Source: Crocinitomicaceae bacterium
GTDB lineage: Bacteria > Bacteroidota > Bacteroidia > Flavobacteriales_D > Crocinitomicaceae
Reading direction: 5' to 3'
Assembly (NCBI GenBank): GCA_030833845.1
Contig: JAURGK010000003.1
Span: forward strand, 62,001-126,000
DNA: 64,000 nucleotides
Shown: positions 1 through 7,804 of the stretch, piece after piece
Layout of the letters: every line of letters starts with the position of its first letter
How positions within the stretch are numbered: the stretch's first letter is position 1
Made by a program: the position numbers and the translations under genes
Notes under the pieces: model-generated
The model's input: the letters and a program-made list of their open reading frames with translations, nothing else
Database searches by the model: none
Told to the model about the DNA's origin: nothing

Positions 1-1487
1 TTAGGCACGATAAATACAGCTGGGAATTTTTCTCCTTCACCTATCACCATCGCTTGTTCAATAAATCGAGATTGCTTGAGGCGATTTTCCATGGCCTGGG
101 GCACGATATATTTTCCACCAGAAGTTTTAAAGATTTCCTTTTTACGGTCTGTGATTTTTAAAAATTTCTCTTCTTGAAACATGCCAATATCTCCAGTACA
201 AAACCAACCTTCGGCATCAAAAACCTCTTTGGTTGCTTCTTCATTCTTGTAATAACCCATCATGACATTGGGGCCCTTCACTAAAATTTCACCGTCAGCT
301 GCAATTTTAACCTGTACATTTTCAACCAATGGACCTACAGAGCCTATACGGATGCCGGTATTGAAATTATTTACAGAGACCACTGGTGAGGTTTCTGTAA
401 GGCCATAGCCCTCAAGAATTGGAATATCGGCAGCTAAGAAAATACGTGCCAACCTTGGCTGTAGTGCTGCCGAACCCGAAGCAATGGCCTTGACATTTCC
501 GCCCAATGCTTCCTGCCATTTGGAAAATATTAGTTTGCGAGCAATGGCCAATTTTACTTTATAAAAAACTGATTTACCTACTACATCATAGTCTTCAGCA
601 ACTCCTACTGCCCAGAAAAATAAAGCGCGCTTTATACCCGAAAGATCTTCTCCTTTGGCCATAATTTTGTCAAAAACTTTTTCAATTAGACGTGGCACCG
701 CTGAAAATACATCAGGCTTAACCTCGCGGATATTATCACCAATGGTATCCATGGATTCGGCAAAATGAATGGAGCAACCTATATACATATACAGGTAATG
801 CAACATGCGCTCATAAATATGGCATACCGGTAAAAAACTCAATACTTTCGAATTTTTATCGGCAGGAATAGGATCAATACAGGCAGCCACAGTTGATAAA
901 ATATTGGCATGTGACAACATCACCCCTTTTGGATTGCCAGTAGTACCTGAAGTATAAATGATGGTAACCAAATCTGCACTTTTAACCTCTCGCATCCGTT
1001 GTTCGACCATCTCAATTTCTACCTGACCTTTATTGCTCTCTATTTGAGACCAGTGCGGACAATTTTCCAAATTATCAAAGGAAAACAAATGTTTTAAACT
1101 TGGCACATCACTGCGTATCTCACTAAGTTTACCTACCAATTCATCGTTTGACACCACACAAATTTCTACACCTGCGTCGTTGAGAATAAAACGATAATCT
1201 GAAGCGGAAATGTTTGGATAAAGTGGGACAAGTATAGCTCCAACCTGCTGAACTGCAATATCGAGAATATTCCATTCATAGCGATTTGAACTAGCCACAG
1301 CTATACGGTCACCGGCCTGTACCCCCATAGATATGAGGCCACGAGATACATCCATTGCCGCATTCAAAAATTCTGAGGTAGACATTGGCACCCAAATCCC
1401 GCTAGTTTTGGTTACAAACATATTGGGGTTTGGGTAATTTTTTAATTGATGTCTCGGTACATCAAAAAGACGGTCTATGGTTAGCAT
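1..1487 (-). CDS. long-chain fatty acid--CoA ligase (partial, C-terminus outside window)
   Basis: Adenylate-forming enzyme that converts a fatty acid, ATP and CoA to acyl-CoA, the entry step of beta-oxidation and lipid recycling. From ATG at 1487 the frame stays open to the window edge, giving 495 residues. The AMP-binding motif TSGTTGNPKG is encoded near 905-955, and the hinge motif DRKKEIFKTSGGKY near 110-160, followed by the PQ-x-EN stretch typical of bacterial long-chain acyl-CoA synthetases. The last residues seen read PAVFIVP, so roughly 80-100 residues are missing compared with the family's usual size of about 590. It lies 41 nt downstream of the SLC13 symporter on the same strand and may be cotranscribed with it. 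Substrate chain length is inferred from family resemblance only. Confidence 0.95.
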   Translation of the reverse strand, partial: MLTIDRLFDVPRHQLKNYPNPNMFVTKTSGIWVPMSTSEFLNAAMDVSRGLISMGVQAGDRIAVASSNRYEWNILDIAVQQVGAILVPLYPNISASDYRFILNDAGVEICVVSNDELVGKLSEIRSDVPSLKHLFSFDNLENCPHWSQIESNKGQVEIEMVEQRMREVKSADLVTIIYTSGTTGNPKGVMLSHANILSTVAACIDPIPADKNSKVLSFLPVCHIYERMLHYLYMYIGCSIHFAESMDTIGDNIREVKPDVFSAVPRLIEKVFDKIMAKGEDLSGIKRALFFWAVGVAEDYDVVGKSVFYKVKLAIARKLIFSKWQEALGGNVKAIASGSAALQPRLARIFLAADIPILEGYGLTETSPVVSVNNFNTGIRIGSVGPLVENVQVKIAADGEILVKGPNVMMGYYKNEEATKEVFDAEGWFCTGDIGMFQEEKFLKITDRKKEIFKTSGGKYIVPQAMENRLKQSRFIEQAMVIGEGEKFPAVFIVP

Positions 1488-1528
1488 ATTTTACGGTTTA
1501 GGACCGAAAAATAAGCATTCTTGTCAAA

Positions 1529-2851
1529 TTAAAGAAATGAGATGACAAAAAGACATATCAAAACTAGACCTAGCAAATTAAGTATGAGACCAAAGCGGAG
1601 CATATGTCTAATTTGTATGAAGCCAGATCCAAAAACAATCGCATTTGGCGGTGTAGCAACAGGCATCATAAAGGCCATACTCGCCCCGAGGGTAAGTGCC
1701 ATTGCTAAGGGCAAAATAGGTAAGCCGGCTTGGGCTGCAAACGCCCCTAATACCGGAACAAGAAGCGTTACCATGGCTAAGTTTGATATCACCTCAGTTG
1801 TAAAAATAGCAATGGTTGTAACCACAATAATTGCTACCATAAAATCAATCTGACCCAATGAAATAAAGGCCTTAGAAAGCAGTGTCAATATTTGGTTTTG
1901 TTCTAGAATAGCAGCCAAAGCCAGACCACCTCCGAACAAAAATAAAATACCCCAAGGTAGTTTTTCAGTATCCGACCAATTGAGTATTTTGGCTTTGCTC
2001 TGTGACTCTTTAGGTAATAAAAACATTCCCAAAGCACCTAAGATTGCTGCATTTTCATCACGGTAATAAATTCCAAGGTATTGACCGATCAAACTTCTAA
2101 AAATCCATAATCCTGCAACTACTGAAAATATGAAGAGCACACGCTTTTGGGTAGTTGTCCAGGGAGTGATATGAAAATGGAGGTCATGGACATCTTTTCG
2201 CTCTGTACCCAGAAAAAAATAAAATACAAGGTACATGCCTAAAAGCATTACTATGGCCAAGGGCAAACCGATTTTTAACCAATCTAAAAAACTGACTTCA
2301 ATGTGAAAATTCTCTGAAAGTATACTTGCCATTTGTGTATTTGGGGGCGAACCGATCAAGGTTGCTAAACCTCCAATATTTGCAGCATAGGCAATGGAGA
2401 GCATTAGTAGCACACTAAAACGGGAATTCCTATGAGCGGGAGGCATAGCTTCAACCACAGCCATTGCCATGGGCAGCATCATCAGTGCAGTGGCCGTATT
2501 AGAGATCCACATGGAAACTAAGCCAGTACTCAGTATAAAACCGAGTAAAATGTTAGATTTTTTGTCGCCAACTATGGTGATGATGCGTCGGGCAATCTGT
2601 TCATGAACACCCCATTTCTCGAGGGCCAATGCCATGACAAAGCCACCAAAAAACAAATAAATATTGGAATCTCCATAGCATTTGGCCAATGCTTGTGGCT
2701 CTATGAGGCCGAACGGAACCCCAAGAAGTAGAGGTAAAAGCGCTGTCAGATAAATGGGAATCCACTCCGTAATCCAAAGTAAAATCATCGTGCTGGCCAA
2801 CAAAATGGCCAACCATTGACTTGGAAGTAGGCCCCACATAGGGTCGAGCAC
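1529..2851 (-). CDS. SLC13/DASS family sodium:anion symporter
   Basis: Inner-membrane secondary transporter of 440 residues, expected to bring in di- or tricarboxylates or sulfate with sodium. The protein is a series of hydrophobic segments and carries the two family SNT-type substrate/Na+ sites: WISNTATALMMLP in the N-terminal half and ISNLAMVTLLVP with the following MPVATPPNA in the C-terminal half. The start ATG at 2851 abuts the stop of the upstream small gene (2852), so the two are translationally linked. Length is close to that of the compact bacterial DASS members. The sequence alone does not tell dicarboxylate from sulfate or other anions. Confidence 0.9.
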   Translation of the reverse strand: MLDPMWGLLPSQWLAILLASTMILLWITEWIPIYLTALLPLLLGVPFGLIEPQALAKCYGDSNIYLFFGGFVMALALEKWGVHEQIARRIITIVGDKKSNILLGFILSTGLVSMWISNTATALMMLPMAMAVVEAMPPAHRNSRFSVLLMLSIAYAANIGGLATLIGSPPNTQMASILSENFHIEVSFLDWLKIGLPLAIVMLLGMYLVFYFFLGTERKDVHDLHFHITPWTTTQKRVLFIFSVVAGLWIFRSLIGQYLGIYYRDENAAILGALGMFLLPKESQSKAKILNWSDTEKLPWGILFLFGGGLALAAILEQNQILTLLSKAFISLGQIDFMVAIIVVTTIAIFTTEVISNLAMVTLLVPVLGAFAAQAGLPILPLAMALTLGASMAFMMPVATPPNAIVFGSGFIQIRHMLRFGLILNLLGLVLICLFVISFL

Positions 2852-3112
2852 TTATTTGTTTAGCGCATTGAGTGCCTCAACGAAATAATTGGCCTTGGCT
2901 TCTACTTCTTGCACAATTGCTCTAAATGCTGCTTTGCCTTTGGCCTGATTCATTTTTGAAAGCATTTCATCTTGAAAATCAGCAGCTTCATCAATTAATT
3001 TGGCCGAATTTGCCGCTTTTTCTGGAGCAGTCATTTCAAAGAAAAAACATTCTTCGACAACATCAAATACCATTTCATTGATGTTTCTTTTAAGGATTCG
3101 TTTATTGGCCAT
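2852..3112 (-). CDS. small conserved hypothetical protein (86 aa)
   Basis: Not recognised as a named family. It is a soluble, mostly alpha-helical protein without signal peptide or membrane segment. An acidic and Met/Phe-rich N-terminal part (VVEECFFFEM) is followed by amphipathic helices rich in Ala, Glu and Lys. It heads a probable three-gene minus-strand unit with the symporter and acyl-CoA ligase. A promoter-like TATATTTG lies 16 nt upstream, and the gene is divergent from the rRNA methyltransferase. Reality as a gene is supported by the exact abutment with the symporter start and by the promoter. Confidence 0.75.
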   Translation of the reverse strand: MANKRILKRNINEMVFDVVEECFFFEMTAPEKAANSAKLIDEAADFQDEMLSKMNQAKGKAAFRAIVQEVEAKANYFVEALNALNK

Positions 3113-3128
3113 TGTCTTTTATTTTCTG

Positions 3129-3136
3129 CAAATATA
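3129..3136 (-). promoter_or_regulatory. Bacteroidota -7 box (TATATTTG)
   Basis: Matches TAnnTTTG on the minus strand, 16 nt before the ATG at 3112. It sits back to back with the plus-strand box at 3150-3157 in the 48-bp divergent gap. No clear -33 TTTG was seen. Confidence 0.5.
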
Positions 3137-3149
3137 CGTTTTTTCGGGC

Positions 3150-3157
3150 TATTTTTG
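3150..3157 (+). promoter_or_regulatory. Bacteroidota -7 box (TATTTTTG), 3 nt before start codon
   Basis: TAnnTTTG match followed by CGC and then ATG at 3161. Transcription would start at or next to the A of the ATG, so the mRNA is probably leaderless (inference). Confidence 0.5.
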
Positions 3158-3160
3158 CGC

Positions 3161-4336
3161 ATGTCTTACCCGCTACTCACTATTGCCAAAGGCAAAGAAC
3201 AATCGCTACAACGCAAACATCCTTGGGTTTTCTCAGGAGCATTAGCTTCTGATACTGATGGGCTTGAAGATGGTCAAATCGTCTGTATCACTACAAAAAA
3301 GCAACAAGTCTTGGGGATTGGGCACTTTCAACACGCTACCATTGCCGTGCGCGTATTGACCTTTGATTACGAAGCTATCGATGAGGCCTTTTACGTTAAA
3401 AGATTAGAAAATGCCTATGCCTTAAGAGTCAATATCGGGCTCCTTGATGAGCAAAATAATATTTTCAGATTGTGTCATGGTGAAGGGGACCAACTCCCTG
3501 GGTTGATTATAGATTTCTATAATGGTGTTGCCGTCATTCAATGCCACTCTTATGGCATGTATCGGCAAGTGGAAACCATCGCAAGTGCATTAAAAATTGT
3601 GCTCAAAGAGCAACTTAAAGCCATTTATCATAAATCTTCAGATACCCTACCTAAACGCGAAGAAACAACCGACGGATACCTATTTGGGGAGGTCAGTGTC
3701 CCGCATCTAGCCATTGAAAATGGCGTAAAGTACCACATTGATTGGATTCATGGGCAAAAAACTGGCTTTTTTATTGATCAACGTGAAAATAGATCTTTAC
3801 TTGGTAAGTATGCCAAAGATAAAAAGGTGCTCAATACCTTTTGTTATTCAGGGGGCTTCAGTCTGCAGGCCTTAAATAGTGGTGCGACCCTTGTGCATTC
3901 CTTAGACAGCTCTAAAAAAGCCATTGCGTTAACTGATGCTAATGTTGAATTGAATCATTTTACAGACAGACATAGTTCCATTGTTGATGACGCCATGGAC
4001 TACATGAAAAATTTAAAGGAAGATTATGACATCATCGTTTTGGATCCACCTGCTTTTGCCAAACACCGTGACAAACGTCATCAGGCCATACAAGGATACA
4101 AACGCTTGAATGCCCATGCCATCAGACAAATTAAAAAAGGAGGGCTCATTTTCACGTTTTCTTGCTCTCAGGTAGTAGATACACAACTCTTTAAAAATAC
4201 AGTGATTGCTGCAGCAATTGAGGCAGGAAGGTCTTGCCGTATACTTGAACAGTTGCACCAACCTGCAGATCATCCTATATTAGCCTTTCATCCGGAAGGT
4301 GCTTACCTCAAAGGACTCGTTATTCAAATTGACTAA
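3161..4336 (+). CDS. class I SAM-dependent rRNA methyltransferase (RlmI/RlmK-like)
   Basis: 391-residue cytosolic methyltransferase of the PUA-domain m5C type, expected to modify 23S rRNA. An N-terminal PUA domain (HPWVFSGA motif near residue 20) is followed by an RlmI-like central region (GEGDQLPGLIIDFY) and a Rossmann methyltransferase fold. That fold has the SAM motif LNTFCYSGGFS and the catalytic-loop motif VLDPPAFAK. A TTG codon at 3155 lies in frame, but ATG 3161 is preferred because the TTG overlaps the promoter box. The MATE gene follows directly: the stop at 4334-4336 is adjacent to its ATG at 4337. Target nucleotide is inferred from family only. Confidence 0.9.
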   Translation: MSYPLLTIAKGKEQSLQRKHPWVFSGALASDTDGLEDGQIVCITTKKQQVLGIGHFQHATIAVRVLTFDYEAIDEAFYVKRLENAYALRVNIGLLDEQNNIFRLCHGEGDQLPGLIIDFYNGVAVIQCHSYGMYRQVETIASALKIVLKEQLKAIYHKSSDTLPKREETTDGYLFGEVSVPHLAIENGVKYHIDWIHGQKTGFFIDQRENRSLLGKYAKDKKVLNTFCYSGGFSLQALNSGATLVHSLDSSKKAIALTDANVELNHFTDRHSSIVDDAMDYMKNLKEDYDIIVLDPPAFAKHRDKRHQAIQGYKRLNAHAIRQIKKGGLIFTFSCSQVVDTQLFKNTVIAAAIEAGRSCRILEQLHQPADHPILAFHPEGAYLKGLVIQID

Positions 4337-5665
4337 ATGTTAGCACTGAATTATAAGACCATTCTAGGAGTCGCCCTTCCAATGATGGTAACGGGCTTCA
4401 TACAATCTATTGTCTTGCTGACAGATGCCTCTATGATTGCGCGCTATTCTACGGATGCCTTTGATGCGGTAGGTAATGCAGGCCTGATGTATGTGACACT
4501 TTTTATGTGTATGGCAGGGATGGCCGATGGATCGCAAATTATAATTGCACGGCGTATTGGACAACAAAAAACCAATCTTATTGGCAAGGTATTTGGAAGT
4601 TCGGTTTGGATTCAGATGGCATTGGCTACTTGTTTATTTTTAATCTTGCATTTTTTTATTCCTCAGTGGGTAGCAAATTATTCAGGACAGGCCCAAATTG
4701 CAAAATTACAAGGCATTTACATTGAGCAGCGAAGTTATGCGCTGTTTTTTGCCATGTTCACCTTGGCCATACAAGCTTTTTTTCTTGCCGAAGGCAAATC
4801 ATGGGTCGTTTTAGTAACTGCTTTAATAACCGCAGGTAGCAATGCATTTTTAGATTATCTGCTCATATTTGGCAATTTTGGATTTTCAGAACTCGGCATT
4901 AGAGGAGCAGCCTTGGCTTCTTCCATTTCAGATGGCATTGGAATGCTTTGCATGGTTGGATTTTTGCTATTCTCCAAAGAAAGAAAGACCTATGGGCTAC
5001 TTCAATATTTACGCTTAGATTTCACATCTGTTAAGGAAGTATTCAAGGTTGGAAGCCCTTTGATGCTCCAAGGATTTTCAGCGTTAGCAACTTGGATGCT
5101 ATTCTTTACATGGTTGGAGCAAAAAGGAGCATTTGAGCTCACTGTATCTCAGAATATTCGTTCGATATACTTTTTGGCATTTGTGCCAATTTGGGGTTTT
5201 GCCGGCACCACCAAGACCTATATATCGCAATACCTCGGAGCAAAAAAAATAAATCAAATCCCCGCGATTCAACGAAAAATACAATTGCTCACCGTTTGTT
5301 TTATGTTAATTACATTTCATGGAGCCCTTCTTTATCCAAGTTCGATGATTGCCTTGGTAAATCCAGCCGAAGCTTACATAAGCAAAAGTGCTGAAATTCT
5401 TCGTCTGATTGCCATTTCTATTTTGCTCTTTGGTTTCATATCGGTGTATTTTCAAACAATACATGGCAGTGGCAATACGCTTCATTCAATGCTCATAGAG
5501 TTTTTTACCGTTGGGGTTTATACGCTATGTTGCTATCTTTTCATCAAAGTTTGGCAATTTGATGTATACTGGATTTGGACCGTTGAATACATTTATTTTG
5601 GCGTTTTAGGTATCGTCTCAATCACTTATCTTCGTACATACAAATGGCAAAACAAAAAAGTATGA
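4337..5665 (+). CDS. MATE family efflux transporter
   Basis: Inner-membrane multidrug/toxin exporter of 442 residues with about 12 hydrophobic helices, in two related halves as in the MATE/DinF family. The N-terminal helix contains the typical PMMVTGFIQSIVLLTDASMI pattern and the second half starts near residue 230 (VGSPLMLQGF). It is the middle gene of a tight plus-strand unit: it abuts the rRNA methyltransferase and its stop overlaps the next gene's start as ATGA (5662-5665). Substrate cannot be told from sequence. Confidence 0.9.
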   Translation: MLALNYKTILGVALPMMVTGFIQSIVLLTDASMIARYSTDAFDAVGNAGLMYVTLFMCMAGMADGSQIIIARRIGQQKTNLIGKVFGSSVWIQMALATCLFLILHFFIPQWVANYSGQAQIAKLQGIYIEQRSYALFFAMFTLAIQAFFLAEGKSWVVLVTALITAGSNAFLDYLLIFGNFGFSELGIRGAALASSISDGIGMLCMVGFLLFSKERKTYGLLQYLRLDFTSVKEVFKVGSPLMLQGFSALATWMLFFTWLEQKGAFELTVSQNIRSIYFLAFVPIWGFAGTTKTYISQYLGAKKINQIPAIQRKIQLLTVCFMLITFHGALLYPSSMIALVNPAEAYISKSAEILRLIAISILLFGFISVYFQTIHGSGNTLHSMLIEFFTVGVYTLCCYLFIKVWQFDVYWIWTVEYIYFGVLGIVSITYLRTYKWQNKKV

Positions 5666-6615
5666 CACCTCCATTGCGCATCATATTTATGGGCACACCC
5701 TCTTTTGCCGTGCGTATTCTGGATGAATTACAGCAAAGCCACCATGAAGTGGTTGGGGTAGTTACCGTGGCAGATAAACCTGCCGGCCGAGGGCAAATGA
5801 TGCACCAAAGCGCCGTCAAGCAGTATGCCCTACAACATGATCTTCGCATCATGCAACCCGAAAAATTAAAGGATGAGGACTTTGTGCAGGAATTAAGGAA
5901 CTTGAACGCCGATGTTTTTGTTGTTGTTGCGTTTCGTATGCTGCCAGAAGTTATTTGGAAAATACCACCTTTGGGTACATTTAATTTACATGCCTCACTA
6001 TTGCCAGCTTATCGGGGCGCAGCCCCGATCAATTGGGCGCTCATCAACGGAGAAAAGATCAGCGGTGTAACCACCTTCTTGATCAATGAACAAATAGATG
6101 CAGGCAGTATTTTACTTCAAGAAAAAGTGGACATCACAGATGGGATGACTGTCGGCCTGCTTCATGACATACTTCAAGAGAAAGGAGCAATATTGACCTT
6201 AAAAACCTGTGATGCTCTTGCAGTGAATCAAATTAGCCCAAGAGCCCAAAAACCTGTGGAAGGGAAAAGCGCGCTAGCCCCAAAATTATTCAAAGAAAAT
6301 ACCCAAATCGACTGGAATAGAGAAGCAAAAGACCTGCATAACCTCATCAGAGGATTGGACCCCTATCCGGCGGCATGGTGCAGGCTCTATTCAAAGCAAA
6401 AAGAAACGTGGATTCAGTTCAAGATTTTTAATTCGAAAGTTGTGTCATTCCCAACAGAGCGTATTAATGGTCCAGAGGCTCACAAGGAAGGTTTATTATT
6501 TCCTTGCGGCAACCTAACTACCCTTTTGGTAAAGGAAATTCAAATGGAAGGTAAAAAACGCATGGATGCCAAAGCCTTTATTGCAGGCAACGACCCCAAT
6601 GACTTTAGTTACTGA
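5662..6615 (+). CDS. fmt: methionyl-tRNA formyltransferase
   Basis: Formylates initiator Met-tRNA using 10-formyl-tetrahydrofolate. The N-terminal hydrolase fold starts with RIIFMGTPSFAV, carries the formyl donor/active-site loop SLLPAYRGAAPINWA near residue 120, and is followed by the C-terminal OB-like tRNA-binding domain (DLHNLIRGLDPYPAAW). ATG at 5662 is chosen because it overlaps the MATE stop as ATGA and gives the short N-terminus normal for Fmt (317 aa). An in-frame ATG at 5644 would add six residues. The 3' end overlaps the convergent gene at 6609 by 7 bp. Confidence 0.95.
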   Translation: MTPPLRIIFMGTPSFAVRILDELQQSHHEVVGVVTVADKPAGRGQMMHQSAVKQYALQHDLRIMQPEKLKDEDFVQELRNLNADVFVVVAFRMLPEVIWKIPPLGTFNLHASLLPAYRGAAPINWALINGEKISGVTTFLINEQIDAGSILLQEKVDITDGMTVGLLHDILQEKGAILTLKTCDALAVNQISPRAQKPVEGKSALAPKLFKENTQIDWNREAKDLHNLIRGLDPYPAAWCRLYSKQKETWIQFKIFNSKVVSFPTERINGPEAHKEGLLFPCGNLTTLLVKEIQMEGKKRMDAKAFIAGNDPNDFSY

Positions 6616-7775
6616 GGTATATTGAAGGAAATTCCAAAACGCAAGGGGTAAACACCAACTGTTGTGCCCTGATTGAACATACTAACCATTGCATAATTGG
6701 CAAACACCCCAAAATATCCATAGCCCATTCTTAATGTGGCATCGAGCATCCAAGAATTCATGTTGAAATCTGATTTGGTAGTGTTTTCAAATTTATCGCC
6801 ATTGGCATAAGTTCCTGTGAGGCGCTGATGGCTATACATGCGCACCCCTCCTACTACACCTGCATTGACGTAAAAAGAATTTTTGAAGGAGTTATTAGCG
6901 GTAAAATCCAAAAGCAATGGCACTGTAAAATAAGCGGCATATAAGGTATTGCGTTTGTAGATTTGGGCAGTATCAGAAATGGCATAAACACTCTGATCAT
7001 CATGCTTTAATATATAAGAGGAAGTTAACTCAGTGTTGTTAAAAGCAAAGCCGTAGCCGGTAGTAATTCCAAAAACATCAGCAATTAACGAAAACTTATG
7101 CTGAAAGGTATTGAGGTTAAAGACCAAACTTTTAGCTACGTTATTTTGCCAATAAGGAGCCGCATCAAAGGTTGTTGAAGGCTCAAGAAAACCCGCAGTA
7201 TTCATTTGAAGTCCAAACTCAAAACCAGCCCAATGCGCCTTGTTTTTGGCTAGTTCAGACTCCCAATCAAGTTCATCTAACCCAAGATCAAAGTCAAAAA
7301 GAATCTGCAATCTGTAACTAGATTCTATAAAGTCTCCATTGTCATTGGTTGCAGGTTGCCACAAAGGCATGTTGCGCACAATTTCTAAAGCAGCGCTGTC
7401 CAATAAAGCATTGTAGCCCATTTCTATGATGGGGTCAGTTACGTTTCCTTCGCTAGAAATTTTAAAAGCTACATAAACAGATTCTCCCCAAGGGAAATTC
7501 TCGCTGGTATCAGCAAAAATAAACTGCTCAACCGCTTCTTTGATATATCTGTTAAGAGAATCCTGCCCTCCAGGGAAAGATGGGGTGCGATTTTGATCTA
7601 TTGCTGGCCCAAACCATGCTTCTTCAACGACAAGTGGCGGTTCCACTTCACCAACTTCAGCATTCACCTCGATAATGTTTTCTTCGGTATTTTCTACTAC
7701 TTGAGGCTTTTCAAGTACTTGTGAAAAAACAGCAAAGTTCAATATGGTAAAGGCAAAAGTAAATGTGAGTTTCAT
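6609..7775 (-). CDS. TonB C-terminal domain fused to outer-membrane beta-barrel
   Basis: 388-residue protein with a signal peptide (cleavage near VFSQ) and an acidic Glu/Val-rich linker. Residues about 65-165 resemble the TonB_C energy-transducer fold (FPGGQDSLNRYI, then VYVAFKISSEGNVTDP and a closing MPLWQPA). Residues about 175-388 look like a small outer-membrane barrel: alternating aromatic strands and a terminal GISFNIPQ. TonB_C normally belongs to an inner-membrane-anchored protein, so placing it in front of a barrel is odd. The gene has its own promoter-like TATCTTTG 16 nt upstream and lies 29 nt after the TonB-dependent receptor. Function is unknown; domain calls are by eye. Confidence 0.75.
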   Translation of the reverse strand: MKLTFTFAFTILNFAVFSQVLEKPQVVENTEENIIEVNAEVGEVEPPLVVEEAWFGPAIDQNRTPSFPGGQDSLNRYIKEAVEQFIFADTSENFPWGESVYVAFKISSEGNVTDPIIEMGYNALLDSAALEIVRNMPLWQPATNDNGDFIESSYRLQILFDFDLGLDELDWESELAKNKAHWAGFEFGLQMNTAGFLEPSTTFDAAPYWQNNVAKSLVFNLNTFQHKFSLIADVFGITTGYGFAFNNTELTSSYILKHDDQSVYAISDTAQIYKRNTLYAAYFTVPLLLDFTANNSFKNSFYVNAGVVGGVRMYSHQRLTGTYANGDKFENTTKSDFNMNSWMLDATLRMGYGYFGVFANYAMVSMFNQGTTVGVYPLRFGISFNIPQ

Positions 7776-7791
7776 GAGTATAGAATTTAAA

Positions 7792-7799
7792 CAAAGATA
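7792..7799 (-). promoter_or_regulatory. Bacteroidota -7 box (TATCTTTG)
   Basis: TAnnTTTG match on the minus strand, 16 nt before the ATG at 7775. A TTTG lies 14 nt further upstream, closer than the usual -33 spacing. It would let the barrel gene be expressed apart from the riboswitch-controlled receptor. Confidence 0.4.
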
Positions 7800-7804
7800 A
7801 ATAA

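Noticed and set aside
1542-1853. Plus-strand open frame antisense to the SLC13 gene
   Set aside because: It is a shadow of the real gene: no start context and no family resemblance.
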